Of a DNA stretch of 64,000 nt, positions 1 to 7,845 are shown piece after piece (position 1 is the first letter of the stretch; every line of letters begins with the position of its first letter). The translations under genes were made by a program, and so were the position numbers. The notes under the pieces were generated by a model. It was given only the letters and a program-made list of their open reading frames with translations, made no database searches and was not told where the DNA came from. Source of the DNA: Microbacterium hydrothermale. GTDB lineage: Bacteria > Actinomycetota > Actinomycetes > Actinomycetales > Microbacteriaceae. Where the stretch lies: NCBI RefSeq assembly GCF_004854025.1, contig NZ_STGM01000003.1, positions 62,001 through 126,000 of the forward strand, given 5' to 3'.

Positions 1-467
1 TCCCGGGGCTGGGGCACGTCGACGACAACACCGACTACTCCACCGGCGTGACCGACCAGACGGTCACCGCCGACGGGCCCGATGTGGGCGTGTACTCCGC
101 GGTGCTGCCGCAGGGAGACGCGGTGGTCATGCTCTCGACGGCGATCTACGCGCAGATCGACCCCTCGGCGCCGGCCGCCTTCTCGCCCGCGGTGGTGGGC
201 GTGCTGCGCGACCGCGTCGGTTTCGACGGGGTGGTCACGGTCGACGACCTCTCCGCCGCGCGCCAGGTGCAGCCCTGGTCGCCCGCCGATCGCGCGACCC
301 TCGCGATCGACGCCGGCGTCGATCTTCTGCTCGTCTCGGCCGACCCCTCGGTGTATCCCGAGATGCAGCAGGCGGTGCTCTCGCGCGCTCGGACCGATCC
401 GGCCTTCGCCGCCAAGGTGGATGCCGCAGCCCGCCGGATCCTCGACCAGAAGGCCTCGATGCCCTGA
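1..467 (+). CDS. GH3 family glycosidase (NagZ-like), C-terminal part
   Basis: The gene enters from the left edge and reads in frame from base 3 to a TGA at 465-467. Its first visible residues, PGLGHVDDNTDYSTGV, match the loop that follows the KHFPG motif of glycoside hydrolase family 3 beta-N-acetylhexosaminidases. GFDGVVTVDDL and AIDAGVDLLL are further GH3 TIM-barrel landmarks near the nucleophile loop and the last strands. Enzymes of this family cleave N-acetylglucosamine from peptidoglycan or chitin fragments. About 154 codons are visible, so the N-terminal half, with any signal peptide and most of the barrel, lies outside the window. The exact substrate cannot be judged. It is followed on the same strand by hrpA after about 100 bp that hold a palindrome. 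Confidence 0.85.
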   Translation, partial: PGLGHVDDNTDYSTGVTDQTVTADGPDVGVYSAVLPQGDAVVMLSTAIYAQIDPSAPAAFSPAVVGVLRDRVGFDGVVTVDDLSAARQVQPWSPADRATLAIDAGVDLLLVSADPSVYPEMQQAVLSRARTDPAFAAKVDAAARRILDQKASMP

Positions 468-477
468 GCCCTCGCGC

Positions 478-533
478 GAGTCGCCAGCATTCGTCGCCTC
501 CGACACCGGCGAAGCGACAGATCCTGGCGACTC
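478..533. repeat. Palindromic element between GH3 gene and hrpA
   Basis: The arms GAGTCGCCAG (478-487) and CTGGCGACTC (524-533) are exact reverse complements with a 36-nt interior that is itself partly self-complementary. It could act as a terminator for the upstream gene, although no T-run follows, or it could be one of the short intergenic palindromes seen elsewhere in the window. Confidence 0.55.
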
Positions 534-564
534 ATGCCGGCCGCGGACGATACGCTGGAAGGCT

Positions 565-3500
565 GTGTCTGTCGAACCCGTCATCGTCTACCCGCCCGAG
601 CTGCCCGTCAGCGCGGCGCGGGACGAGATCGCGCGCGCGATCCGCGACCACCAGGTCGTGATCGTCGCCGGCGCGACCGGCTCGGGAAAGACGACGCAGC
701 TGCCCAAGATCTGCCTCGAGCTCGGCCGCACCTCGATCGCGCACACCCAGCCCCGCCGCATCGCCGCGCGCACGATCGCCGAGCGCATCGCCGACGAGAT
801 GCAGGTGCCGCTCGGCTCGACCGTCGGCTACAAGGTGCGCTTCACCGACAAGGTCTCGGCCGACACGCGCGTGGCGCTGGTGACCGACGGCATCCTGCTC
901 AACGAGATCCACCGCGACCGGCTGCTCCGCCGCTACGACACGATCATCGTCGACGAGGCGCACGAGCGCTCGCTCAACATCGACTTCCTGCTGGGGTATC
1001 TGCGGCGCATCCTGCCGAAGCGCCCCGACCTCAAGGTCATCGTCACCTCGGCGACGATCGACCCCGAGAGCTTCGCGCGGCACTTCGCCGCCGCCCCCGC
1101 AGAGCCCGGTGGCGAGCCGACGCCCGCGCCGGTGATCGAGGTGTCGGGGCGGACGTACCCGGTCGAGATCCGGTACCGCCCGCTGGACGGCGCGGAGGAC
1201 GCGGGCGGCGCGGGCGAAACTCCTGAGATTCGGGATGCCGACGACCCGGCCGTCCCGTCATCGCGCGGTCGCACGGGGCCGGGGCCTCAGAAAGTCAGGA
1301 GTTCTGCACGCGCCGCCGCCAAGACCGGGGGCCCTGGCGACGACGCCGACGAGGTCGGAGCCGTCGTGGCGGCCCTGCGGGAGCTCGACCGGGAGCCCGC
1401 GGGTGACGTGCTCGTCTTCTTCCCGGGCGAGGCCGAGATCCGCGACGCGGCGGATGCCATCCGCGGGGCGTACCAGAAGGACGCCGCCCCCACCGAGGTC
1501 CTGCCGCTGTACGGCCGCCTCTCCGCCGCGGAGCAGCACCGCGTCTTCGAGCGCTCCACCGTCGCGGGCGTGCGCCGCCGCGTCATCCTGGCCACCAACG
1601 TCGCCGAGACGAGCCTCACCGTCCCCGGCATCCGCTACGTCGTCGACACCGGCACCGCGCGCATCTCGCGGTACAGCAACCGCTCGAAGATCCAGCGCCT
1701 GCCGATCGAGGCCGTGTCGCAGGCGTCGGCGCAGCAGCGATCCGGCCGCGCCGGCCGCACCTCGCCCGGTGTCGCGATCCGCCTCTACTCCGAAGACGAC
1801 TTCACCCGGCGCCCCGAGTACACCGAGCCCGAGATCCTGCGCACGTCGCTGGCATCCGTCATCCTGCAGATGCTCTCGCTCGGGTTCGGCGACATCCAGG
1901 CGTTCCCCTTCCTCACCCCGCCCGATTCGCGCGGCGTGAAGGCGGCGTTCGACCTGCTCGTGGAGCTCGGCGCGGTGAAGCTGCCCGCGCCCGGGTCGCG
2001 GCCCGCCGCCGCGTCGGAGCGCGAGCGCGAGGTGCGCGGCGACGGCGATCCGTCCCGGCAGCGGGACGGCCGCGGCGACCGCTCGCGCGGGCGCGGCGAC
2101 GATCGCGGCCCCCGCCTCACCGAGATCGGCCGCGAGATCGCGCGGCTGCCGATCGACCCGCGCTTCGCCCGCATGCTGATCGAGGCGCGGCGCGGCGACG
2201 TCACGTCCGAGGTGCTCGCGATCGTGTCGGGCATGTCGATCCAGGACGTGCGCGAGCGTCCCGAGGAGCGCCGCGAGGAGGCCGACCGCTTCCACGCGCG
2301 GTTCACCGATCCGACCAGCGACTTCCTGTCGCTGCTGAACCTGTGGGAGTACCTGCAGGAGAAGCAGGCCGAGCTCGGCTCGAGCGCCTTCCGGCGCCTG
2401 TGCCGCAGCGAGCACCTCAACTACGTGCGCGTGCGCGAGTGGATGGACGTGCACCGGCAACTGCGGTCGCTCGGCGCGGAGCGCGGCGACGGCGGTGCCG
2501 GGCGCGGCGGCGAGGGCGGGCGCGGCGGCGGCGGTGCCGGGCGCGGCGCGAAGAACCATGTCCCACAAATGGCCGGTGCGAGCGGCTCCCACCCGCAAGA
2601 AGTGGGACATGCACCGACAGAAGTGGGACGAGGCTCCGGAAACACCGCGCCGGAGGGGCACGCCGCGGGCGATGCCATCCACCGCGCGATCCTGTCCGGA
2701 CTGCTCTCGCACCTCGGCATCCTGGATCCCCGCACGATGGCGCAGGCCAAGGACCGCAAGGCTCCCGGCGAGACCCGCCCCGTCAAGGGCGAGTACATCG
2801 GCGCGCGGGGGGCGCGGTTCGCGATCTTCCCCGGGTCGGGGCTGAAGAAGAAGCGTCCCTCCGCGGTCATGGCGGCCGAGCTCGTCGAGACCTCGCGCCT
2901 GTTCGCCCGCACGGTCGCCGCGGTCGACCCCGCATGGGCCGAAGAGCTCGCCCCCGACCTCGTGAAGCGCTCGCTGAGCGAGCCGCACTGGTCGAAGGAT
3001 GCCGGCTCCGCCGCGGCCTACGAGAAGGTCACCCTGTTCGGGGTCGAGCTCGTCGGGCGACGCCGCGTGCAGCTCGCGCGGTTCGACCGTCCGCTCGCGC
3101 GCGAGATGTTCGTGCGCCACGCGCTGGTCGAGGGCGAGTGGGACCCCTCGGTGCTCGACAAGCGCCTCACGGCGTTCCTCCGCCGCAACCTCGAGCAGCG
3201 CCGCCTGCTCGAGAAGATCGAGGAGCGCGAGCGGCGCCGCGACATCCTCGTCGGCGACGAGGCCGTCTTCGCGTTCTACAACGCCCGCATCCCCGCGGAC
3301 GTCACCGACGTGCGCTCGTTCGAGGCGTGGTGGAAGGATGCCGTCCACCGCACGCCCCACCTGCTCGACCTGCGCGAGTCCGACCTCACCGGCGATCGGG
3401 CGCAGGGCGACGACCGCGCGTTCCCCGCGCGATGGCGCCAGGGCGATCAGACGCTGAACCTCGCCTACCGCTTCGAGCCGGGGGCGCCCGACGACGGCGT

Positions 3501-4851
3501 CACGGTCGTCGTGCCGTTGCCGCTGCTGGCGCAGCTGCGCCCCGACGGCTTCGACTGGCAGGTGCCCGGCATGCGCGACGAGCTCGTCACGGCCCTGTTG
3601 CGCGCCCTGCCGAAGACGATCCGCCGCAACGTCGTGCCCGCGGCCGACTGGGCCGAGAAATTCTCGGCCGAGCTCGCCGAGAAGGGGCCCGAGCACGCGA
3701 ACGGTCTGCCGAAGACGACGCTCGTCGACGCCCTCGCGGCCCAGGTGCAGCGGGTCGCCAATCAGCGCGTGAGCGCGACCGACTTCGAGCTCGAGCGCGT
3801 CCCCGCGCACCTGCTGCCCTCGTTCCGCGCGGTCGACGCCCGCGGACGGGCGATCGGGAGCGACCGCGACCTGCGGGCCCTCCAGCGGCGTCTGGCCGAC
3901 AGGGCCCGGTCGAGCGTGGAATCGACCATCGCGCGACCGGCGCAGAAAGCCGCGAAGGTCGCCGAGGCCTCCCCCGCATTCGCCGCCCGCGCGAAGCTGA
4001 CCACGTGGGATCTCGACGAGCTCACCGAGGTCGTCGACACCCCGGTCGCCGGCGGTGTCGTGCGCGGCTACCCGGCGCTCGTCGACGACGGCGACAGCGT
4101 CACCCTGCGCGTCGAAGCCACCCCCGAGGACGCCGCGCGCCTCACCCGCGCCGGCATCCGCCGCCTGATGCTGCTCGCGGTCCCCTCCCCCGCCACCTAC
4201 GTCCTCGACCACCTCACCGCGAACGAGAAGCTCGCGCTCGCGGCATCCCCGTACCAGAACGCGAAGGCGCTGATCGAGGATGCGCGCGTGGCCCTGGCCG
4301 ACGACGTGCTGCTGCGCGAGGCGCCGGCCGGGGTGGTGCGCACGAGCGCCGACTTCGAGCGGGTACGGGATGCGTTCTCGGCCGTCTCGGTCGATCGCAC
4401 CTTCCAGACGGTCTCGCTCGCGGCGAAGATCCTGCTCGCGCAGCGCGAGGTCGAGAGGGCGATGAAGGATGCCGCATCCATCACGCTCCTGGGCGCGCTC
4501 AACGACGTGCGGGGTCAGGTATCGGGGCTGATCTTCCCGGGGTTCCTCGCGCGAACCGGCCTGCACCGCCTGCAGCACTACCCCCGCTACCTCGCGGGGG
4601 CGCTCGAGCGCGTGACGACCCTGTCGGACAACCCCGGGCGCGACCGTCAGCGCATGACCGAGTACGAGCGCTCCGCAACCGCGTTCACGGAGGCGGGCGG
4701 TGTCATCCCCCTGCCCGCCGACGCGCCCGCGAACCTCGTTCAGACGCGCTGGCTGCTCGAGGAACTGCGCGTGAGCCTCTTCGCCCAGCGTCTCGGTACC
4801 GCCGAACCGGTCTCGCCGCAGCGCATCGCGAAGGCGCTCAAGGGCGCGTGA
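565..4851 (+). CDS. hrpA: ATP-dependent RNA helicase HrpA (DEAH box)
   Basis: This is a DEAH-box helicase of the HrpA family, which remodels RNA or stalled ribosome/mRNA complexes in the cytoplasm. Motif I GATGSGKTTQ lies near residue 36, DEAH near 130, SAT near 162 and QRSGRAGR near 390. HA2 and OB-fold regions and the long HrpA-specific C-terminal domain (DUF3418 type) follow. The GTG at 565 is chosen because the protein then begins just before the first helicase strand. A TACGCT hexamer at 551-556 sits 8 nt before it and suggests a leaderless mRNA. The product is about 1428 residues, compared with about 1300 in Escherichia coli. Part of the excess is two inserts at about residues 218-248 and 665-689, whose DNA is palindromic (listed separately). 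A terminator hairpin follows. Confidence 0.93.
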   Translation: MSVEPVIVYPPELPVSAARDEIARAIRDHQVVIVAGATGSGKTTQLPKICLELGRTSIAHTQPRRIAARTIAERIADEMQVPLGSTVGYKVRFTDKVSADTRVALVTDGILLNEIHRDRLLRRYDTIIVDEAHERSLNIDFLLGYLRRILPKRPDLKVIVTSATIDPESFARHFAAAPAEPGGEPTPAPVIEVSGRTYPVEIRYRPLDGAEDAGGAGETPEIRDADDPAVPSSRGRTGPGPQKVRSSARAAAKTGGPGDDADEVGAVVAALRELDREPAGDVLVFFPGEAEIRDAADAIRGAYQKDAAPTEVLPLYGRLSAAEQHRVFERSTVAGVRRRVILATNVAETSLTVPGIRYVVDTGTARISRYSNRSKIQRLPIEAVSQASAQQRSGRAGRTSPGVAIRLYSEDDFTRRPEYTEPEILRTSLASVILQMLSLGFGDIQAFPFLTPPDSRGVKAAFDLLVELGAVKLPAPGSRPAAASEREREVRGDGDPSRQRDGRGDRSRGRGDDRGPRLTEIGREIARLPIDPRFARMLIEARRGDVTSEVLAIVSGMSIQDVRERPEERREEADRFHARFTDPTSDFLSLLNLWEYLQEKQAELGSSAFRRLCRSEHLNYVRVREWMDVHRQLRSLGAERGDGGAGRGGEGGRGGGGAGRGAKNHVPQMAGASGSHPQEVGHAPTEVGRGSGNTAPEGHAAGDAIHRAILSGLLSHLGILDPRTMAQAKDRKAPGETRPVKGEYIGARGARFAIFPGSGLKKKRPSAVMAAELVETSRLFARTVAAVDPAWAEELAPDLVKRSLSEPHWSKDAGSAAAYEKVTLFGVELVGRRRVQLARFDRPLAREMFVRHALVEGEWDPSVLDKRLTAFLRRNLEQRRLLEKIEERERRRDILVGDEAVFAFYNARIPADVTDVRSFEAWWKDAVHRTPHLLDLRESDLTGDRAQGDDRAFPARWRQGDQTLNLAYRFEPGAPDDGVTVVVPLPLLAQLRPDGFDWQVPGMRDELVTALLRALPKTIRRNVVPAADWAEKFSAELAEKGPEHANGLPKTTLVDALAAQVQRVANQRVSATDFELERVPAHLLPSFRAVDARGRAIGSDRDLRALQRRLADRARSSVESTIARPAQKAAKVAEASPAFAARAKLTTWDLDELTEVVDTPVAGGVVRGYPALVDDGDSVTLRVEATPEDAARLTRAGIRRLMLLAVPSPATYVLDHLTANEKLALAASPYQNAKALIEDARVALADDVLLREAPAGVVRTSADFERVRDAFSAVSVDRTFQTVSLAAKILLAQREVERAMKDAASITLLGALNDVRGQVSGLIFPGFLARTGLHRLQHYPRYLAGALERVTTLSDNPGRDRQRMTEYERSATAFTEAGGVIPLPADAPANLVQTRWLLEELRVSLFAQRLGTAEPVSPQRIAKALKGA
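1216..1307. repeat. Palindromic insert within hrpA (element 1)
   Basis: The segment has 9-bp perfect arms AACTCCTGA (1218-1226) and TCAGGAGTT (1295-1303), and complementarity extends imperfectly to about 23 bp. It encodes part of a polar linker between the two RecA-like domains, where E. coli HrpA has a much shorter connection. The reading frame is kept. It looks like an inserted short palindromic element rather than ancestral coding sequence, but this is inference. Confidence 0.6.
2557..2630. repeat. Palindromic insert within hrpA (element 2, GTCCCAC family)
   Basis: The arms CATGTCCCAC (2557-2566) and GTGGGACATG (2602-2611) are perfect complements, and another AAGTGGGACG follows at 2621-2630. 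The left end GTCCCACAAATGGCCGGT resembles GTCCCACTTATCGCCGGT in the two intergenic repeats at 24491-24753. In protein it makes a Gly/Ala-rich, non-conserved stretch between VREWMDVHRQL and the conserved AILSGLLSHLG segment, so it sits in a tolerant loop. Confidence 0.62.
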
Positions 4852-4854
4852 GTC

Positions 4855-4883
4855 GCCGGGGATCGTCGCTTCCGATCCCCGGC
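4855..4883. terminator. Bidirectional terminator hairpin, hrpA/marR
   Basis: A perfect 10-bp stem GCCGGGGATC/GATCCCCGGC with a 9-nt loop starts 3 nt after the hrpA stop, between convergent hrpA and marR. There is no strong T-tract, as is usual in this GC range. Confidence 0.7.
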
Positions 4884-4902
4884 TCCGCGTCGGATCCCGA
4901 TC

Positions 4903-5397
4903 TCAGACGCCCAGCGCACCGCCCCACGCGCGCAGCAGCGCCTCGAGGCCGCGGCGCTGCGCCGCATCGAGGCCCGCGAGCAGCCGCTCCTCGTTCGCGA
5001 GGTGGGCGGCGAAGGCCTCGTCGATCACGCGGCGCCCCGCAGCCGTCAGGCGGATGACGCGCGCGCGTCCGTCGTCGGTGTCGTCGTCGCGCACGACGAG
5101 ACCGGATGCCACGAGCCGGTCGACGCGCTTGGTGACCGCACCGCTGGTCACCATCGTGTGGCGCGCGAGCTCTCCGGGGGCCGCGGCGAACGGCTCTCCG
5201 GCACGGCGGAGGGCGGCGAGGATGTCGAACTCCCCCTCGCCGAGGCCGTACCGCCGGTAGACGGCGGTCAGCTCCTCGCGCAGGTGGTCGGCGAGGCGGT
5301 GCAGGCGGCCGATCACCTGCATCGGGGACGGGTCGAGGTCGGGGCGCTCGGCGCGCCACTGCGCGGTGAGGGTGTCGACGCGATCGGGTGCGGTCAT
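4903..5397 (-). CDS. MarR family transcriptional regulator
   Basis: This 164-residue protein has the MarR winged-helix layout: an N-terminal dimerisation helix, then FDILAALRRAGEPFAAAPGELARH, the recognition region TSGAVTKRVDRLVASG and the wing VVRDDDTDDGRARVIRLT. MarR proteins usually repress a divergent efflux or detoxification gene and release DNA on ligand binding. It is divergent from an EamA-type exporter, with only 39 bp between the start codons. That gap contains two palindromes 21 bp apart, so autoregulation and control of the exporter are likely. A TAAAGT hexamer read on the minus strand ends 6 nt before the ATG, so the mRNA is probably leaderless. The inducing ligand is unknown. 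Confidence 0.93.
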   Translation of the reverse strand: MTAPDRVDTLTAQWRAERPDLDPSPMQVIGRLHRLADHLREELTAVYRRYGLGEGEFDILAALRRAGEPFAAAPGELARHTMVTSGAVTKRVDRLVASGLVVRDDDTDDGRARVIRLTAAGRRVIDEAFAAHLANEERLLAGLDAAQRRGLEALLRAWGGALGV

Positions 5398-5403
5398 CCC
5401 TCC

Positions 5404-5442
5404 ACTTTATCTTCCGTGGAAGCTAAAGTGTCTTCCATGGAA
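5404..5442. promoter_or_regulatory. Divergent marR/eamA promoters with twin palindromic operators
   Basis: Minus-strand TAAAGT (5409-5404) precedes marR, and plus-strand TAAAGT (5424-5429) precedes eamA by 7 nt. The operators are CTTCCGTGGAAG (5411-5422) and TTCCATGGAA (5433-5442). Their centres are about 21 bp apart, two helical turns, and the second overlaps the eamA start codon. MarR is the obvious ligand. This assignment is inferred from position and symmetry. Confidence 0.72.
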
Positions 5443-6336
5443 ACCACCTGGCGTACCGTGGCGATCACCGCCGTCGCTCCGATCGCGTGGGGCGCGACCT
5501 ACGTCGTGACCCGCCACCTTCTGCCGGCCGACGCCCCCCTGTGGGGAGCCGCCCTGCGCGCCCTGCCCGCGGGTCTCCTGCTGTGGGCCCTGGCCCGGCG
5601 TCGACCGGTCGGTTCGTGGTGGTGGCGGGCGCCGCTTCTCGGCCTGCTCAACTTCGGAGCGTTCTTCGTGCTGGTCTACGTCGCCGCGCAGGCGCTGCCG
5701 TCCTCGATCGCGGCGTCGGTGATGGCGTTGGCTCCCCTGGCCCTGGCGGGTCTCGCGTGGCCCCTGCTCGCGCAGCGTCCGAGCCTGCGATGGGCGCTGG
5801 CCTGCGCCGTCGGCATCCTGGGCGTCCTTCTCGTCGTGGGTTGGAGCGCGGGCGCCGTCGCTCCCCTGGGCATCGCGGCGTCGGTGCTCGCCCTCCTCAC
5901 CTCGTCGCTGGGGGCGATCCTCACCACCCGGTGGCGCGACGAGACCCCGCTTCTCGCGATGACGGCCTGGCAGCTCACCGCCGGCGGGATCGCCCTCGTC
6001 CTCGTCGCCACCGTCGTGGAGGGGAGTCCCCCTCGAGTGGATGCCGCGGGCGTGGCCGCCTACGCCGCGATCGCGGTCGTCGCGACGGCCCTGGCCTTCG
6101 TCTGCTGGTTCACCGGGCTCCGCCGCCTGCCGGCCGGAACGGTCGGACTGATCGGCCTGCTCAACCCGGTCACCGGGATCGCTCTCGGCGTGCTCGTCGG
6201 CGGGGAGTCCCTCACCCTCGCGCAGGCCCTCGGGATGGCGCTGGTGCTGGCGGCCATCGCGATCACCAACCTCCGCCGCCGCGGCTCCGCGCCCGTCTCC
6301 GCCCCCGCGCGGAAGCCGCCCGTCCCCGCGGCGTGA
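5437..6336 (+). CDS. EamA family transporter (DMT superfamily exporter)
   Basis: This protein of about 299 residues is almost entirely hydrophobic, with about ten predicted membrane helices in two repeated halves, as in EamA/RhaT drug-metabolite transporters. It opens with AITAVAPIAWGATYVVTRHLLP, a typical first EamA helix. The second half carries AFVCWFTGLRRLPAGTVGLIGLLNPVTGIALG, the signature of the repeated domain. Such proteins export amino acids, metabolites or drugs across the plasma membrane. The ATG at 5437 is set by a TAAAGT -10 seven nt upstream, so the transcript is probably leaderless. It is divergent from marR and likely repressed by it. The substrate is not predictable. Confidence 0.9.
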   Translation: METTWRTVAITAVAPIAWGATYVVTRHLLPADAPLWGAALRALPAGLLLWALARRRPVGSWWWRAPLLGLLNFGAFFVLVYVAAQALPSSIAASVMALAPLALAGLAWPLLAQRPSLRWALACAVGILGVLLVVGWSAGAVAPLGIAASVLALLTSSLGAILTTRWRDETPLLAMTAWQLTAGGIALVLVATVVEGSPPRVDAAGVAAYAAIAVVATALAFVCWFTGLRRLPAGTVGLIGLLNPVTGIALGVLVGGESLTLAQALGMALVLAAIAITNLRRRGSAPVSAPARKPPVPAA

Positions 6337-6350
6337 GCGGGGGCGGGCGG
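6316..6350. terminator. Terminator hairpin at eamA 3' end
   Basis: A 14-bp stem with one mismatch (6316-6329 with 6337-6350) has the eamA stop codon in its loop. It lies between convergent genes and may serve both. Confidence 0.5.
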
Positions 6351-6361
6351 CACGCGGGAGA

Positions 6362-7183
6362 TCACGACCGCAGGCGCACCTCGCCCATCGTGGCCGTGAC
6401 GTCGACCTCGGCCGTGGCCGTGGAGCTCTCGCGCAGGCCGTTGTCGACCTGCCCGAGGCCGTCGTCGACGCTCACGCGGTAATCGTCGTCGGGCAGCCGC
6501 AGGTCGATCGATCCGGCGGTGAGCTCGACGTCGGTGCGCGACGGGGTGGAGCCGCGCAGCTGCGCCGTCACCTCTCCCCCGGCCACCTCGAACGTGGCGG
6601 TTCCGACATCGCGCAGCTGCGCCGAGGCCGATCCCCCCGACACGTTCAGATCGATCTCAGAGGCCGCGCCGCTCAGCGAGGTCGTCCCGCCCGCGACCCG
6701 GACCGACACCGTGCCGTAGTCGCCCTGCAGGTCGAGCGTGCCCCCGCTCACCTGCGCGTCGACACCGACGCCCCTGACGGCCCACTCCCGCGGCAGGGTG
6801 AGCGTGGCCGACGATCCCGTTCCCCACCCGACGAAGGTCCCGTTCGGCGAGGCCACGCGCAGGGAATCGCCGCGCCGTTCGAACGTCCACCCCGACCGGT
6901 TCTGCGCGGCGTCGAGACGCGCGCTCGCGACGTCGCCGTACGCGATCGTGAGCGCTCCCCCGGTGATGTCGATGTCGATGTAACCCGCGGCCTGCTCCGC
7001 GTCGTCGACCCGGCTCGAGCTGCGGTCGGCGTCGCGCAGAACGACGACCGCCGAGGCGCCGGTTCCGGCCACCGTGCCGAGGGCGACGCACGCGCCGACC
7101 ACGATCGTGGCGATCGACACGGCGAAGGCGGAGCCGCGTCGTCGCGGTCGGTGGGGGGCGGGGAGGGGGGCGTTCGCGGTCAT
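6362..7183 (-). CDS. DUF4097-type membrane-anchored beta-repeat protein
   Basis: The protein has 273 residues. A short basic Pro-rich cytoplasmic tail precedes one hydrophobic helix (AVSIATIVVGACVALGTVAG), and an extracytoplasmic Gly/Ser/Thr-rich domain follows. Repeated short strands such as VSGGTLDLQGDYGTVSVRVAGGTTSL and SGGSASAQLRDVGTATFEVAGG fit the DUF4097/adhesin-like right-handed beta repeat. Its ATG overlaps the stop of the upstream response regulator in an ATGA, so translation is coupled and the three genes form one operon with the kinase. Proteins of this type are often paired with envelope-stress two-component systems as anchors or inhibitors. Its role here is inferred only from that context. 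Confidence 0.82.
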   Translation of the reverse strand: MTANAPLPAPHRPRRRGSAFAVSIATIVVGACVALGTVAGTGASAVVVLRDADRSSSRVDDAEQAAGYIDIDITGGALTIAYGDVASARLDAAQNRSGWTFERRGDSLRVASPNGTFVGWGTGSSATLTLPREWAVRGVGVDAQVSGGTLDLQGDYGTVSVRVAGGTTSLSGAASEIDLNVSGGSASAQLRDVGTATFEVAGGEVTAQLRGSTPSRTDVELTAGSIDLRLPDDDYRVSVDDGLGQVDNGLRESSTATAEVDVTATMGEVRLRS

Positions 7184-7845
7184 GAGGTCGCTCCGGTGTG
7201 GTCGTGGCCCAGGTGCACGAGAGCGGCGATGACGCGGCGGTTGCCGGTCTCGTCCTGCTCCAGTCCGAGCTTGGTGAAGATGGCGGTGATGTACTTCTCG
7301 ACGCTCGCCTCGCTGACGAACAGGGCGGCGGCGATGGCCTGATTGGAGCGTCCCTCGGCGATGAGCGCGAGCACGGCCCGCTCGCGCTCGGTGAGGCTCT
7401 GCAGGCGCTCGTCGCGCCGCCGCCGGGTGAGCAGCTGCGCCACGACCTCGGGGTCGAGCACGGTGGCACCGGCCGCGATCGAGGCGACGGCGGCGAGGAA
7501 GTCGGCGACGTCGGCCACGCGGTCCTTCAGCAGGTATCCCAGGGCGCCCTGTCCGTCGGCGATGAGGTCGCTCGCGTAGCGCTCCTCGACGTACTGCGAC
7601 AGCACGAGCACGGCCAGCCCCGGATGCCGCGACCGCAGCGCGATGGCCGCGCGGATGCCCTCGTCGGTCCAGGTCGGCGGCAGCCGGACGTCGAGGATGC
7701 ACAGCTCCGGCGCGGTCTCGACGACGGCGGCGTCGAGACCGCCGGCGTCGGCGAGTGCGGCGACCACCTCGTGACCATCGTCGGCGAGGAGGCGCACGAG
7801 GCCCTCGCGCAGAAGGACGGAGTCCTCGCAGATCAGGATGCGCAC
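7180..7845 (-). CDS. LuxR/NarL-family response regulator
   Basis: The 221-residue regulator starts VRILICEDSVLLREGLVRLL, a receiver domain with the acidic pair ED. The phosphoacceptor Asp is in CILDVRLPP near residue 51 and the conserved Lys is in GYLLKDRV. The C-terminal LuxR helix-turn-helix reads LTERERAVLALIAEGRSNQAIA, then SEASVEKYITAIFTKLGL. It would bind DNA when phosphorylated by the adjacent kinase. The GTG at 7845 overlaps the kinase 3' end by 13 bp, and its stop overlaps the DUF4097 start by 4 bp, so all three genes are translationally coupled. The TWTDEG loop after the Asp is typical of the actinobacterial subgroup paired with Sensor-domain kinases. Confidence 0.92.
   Translation of the reverse strand: MRILICEDSVLLREGLVRLLADDGHEVVAALADAGGLDAAVVETAPELCILDVRLPPTWTDEGIRAAIALRSRHPGLAVLVLSQYVEERYASDLIADGQGALGYLLKDRVADVADFLAAVASIAAGATVLDPEVVAQLLTRRRRDERLQSLTERERAVLALIAEGRSNQAIAAALFVSEASVEKYITAIFTKLGLEQDETGNRRVIAALVHLGHDHTGATS

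Noticed and set aside
484..505. TGTCGGAG on the minus strand at 505-498, resembling the PafBC element
   Set aside because: The hexamer 8 nt on is TGCTGG, not a -10, and no minus-strand gene follows; it is part of the palindrome at 478-533.
82..564. Upstream extension of the hrpA frame over the GH3 gene
   Set aside because: The extension is an out-of-frame reading of the GH3 gene; the conserved helicase sequence begins right after the GTG at 565.
1258..4578. Very long minus-strand open frame antisense to hrpA
   Set aside because: It is an artefact of high GC content: composition is Arg/Ala/Gly-rich with no domain, and the helicase on the plus strand is unmistakable.
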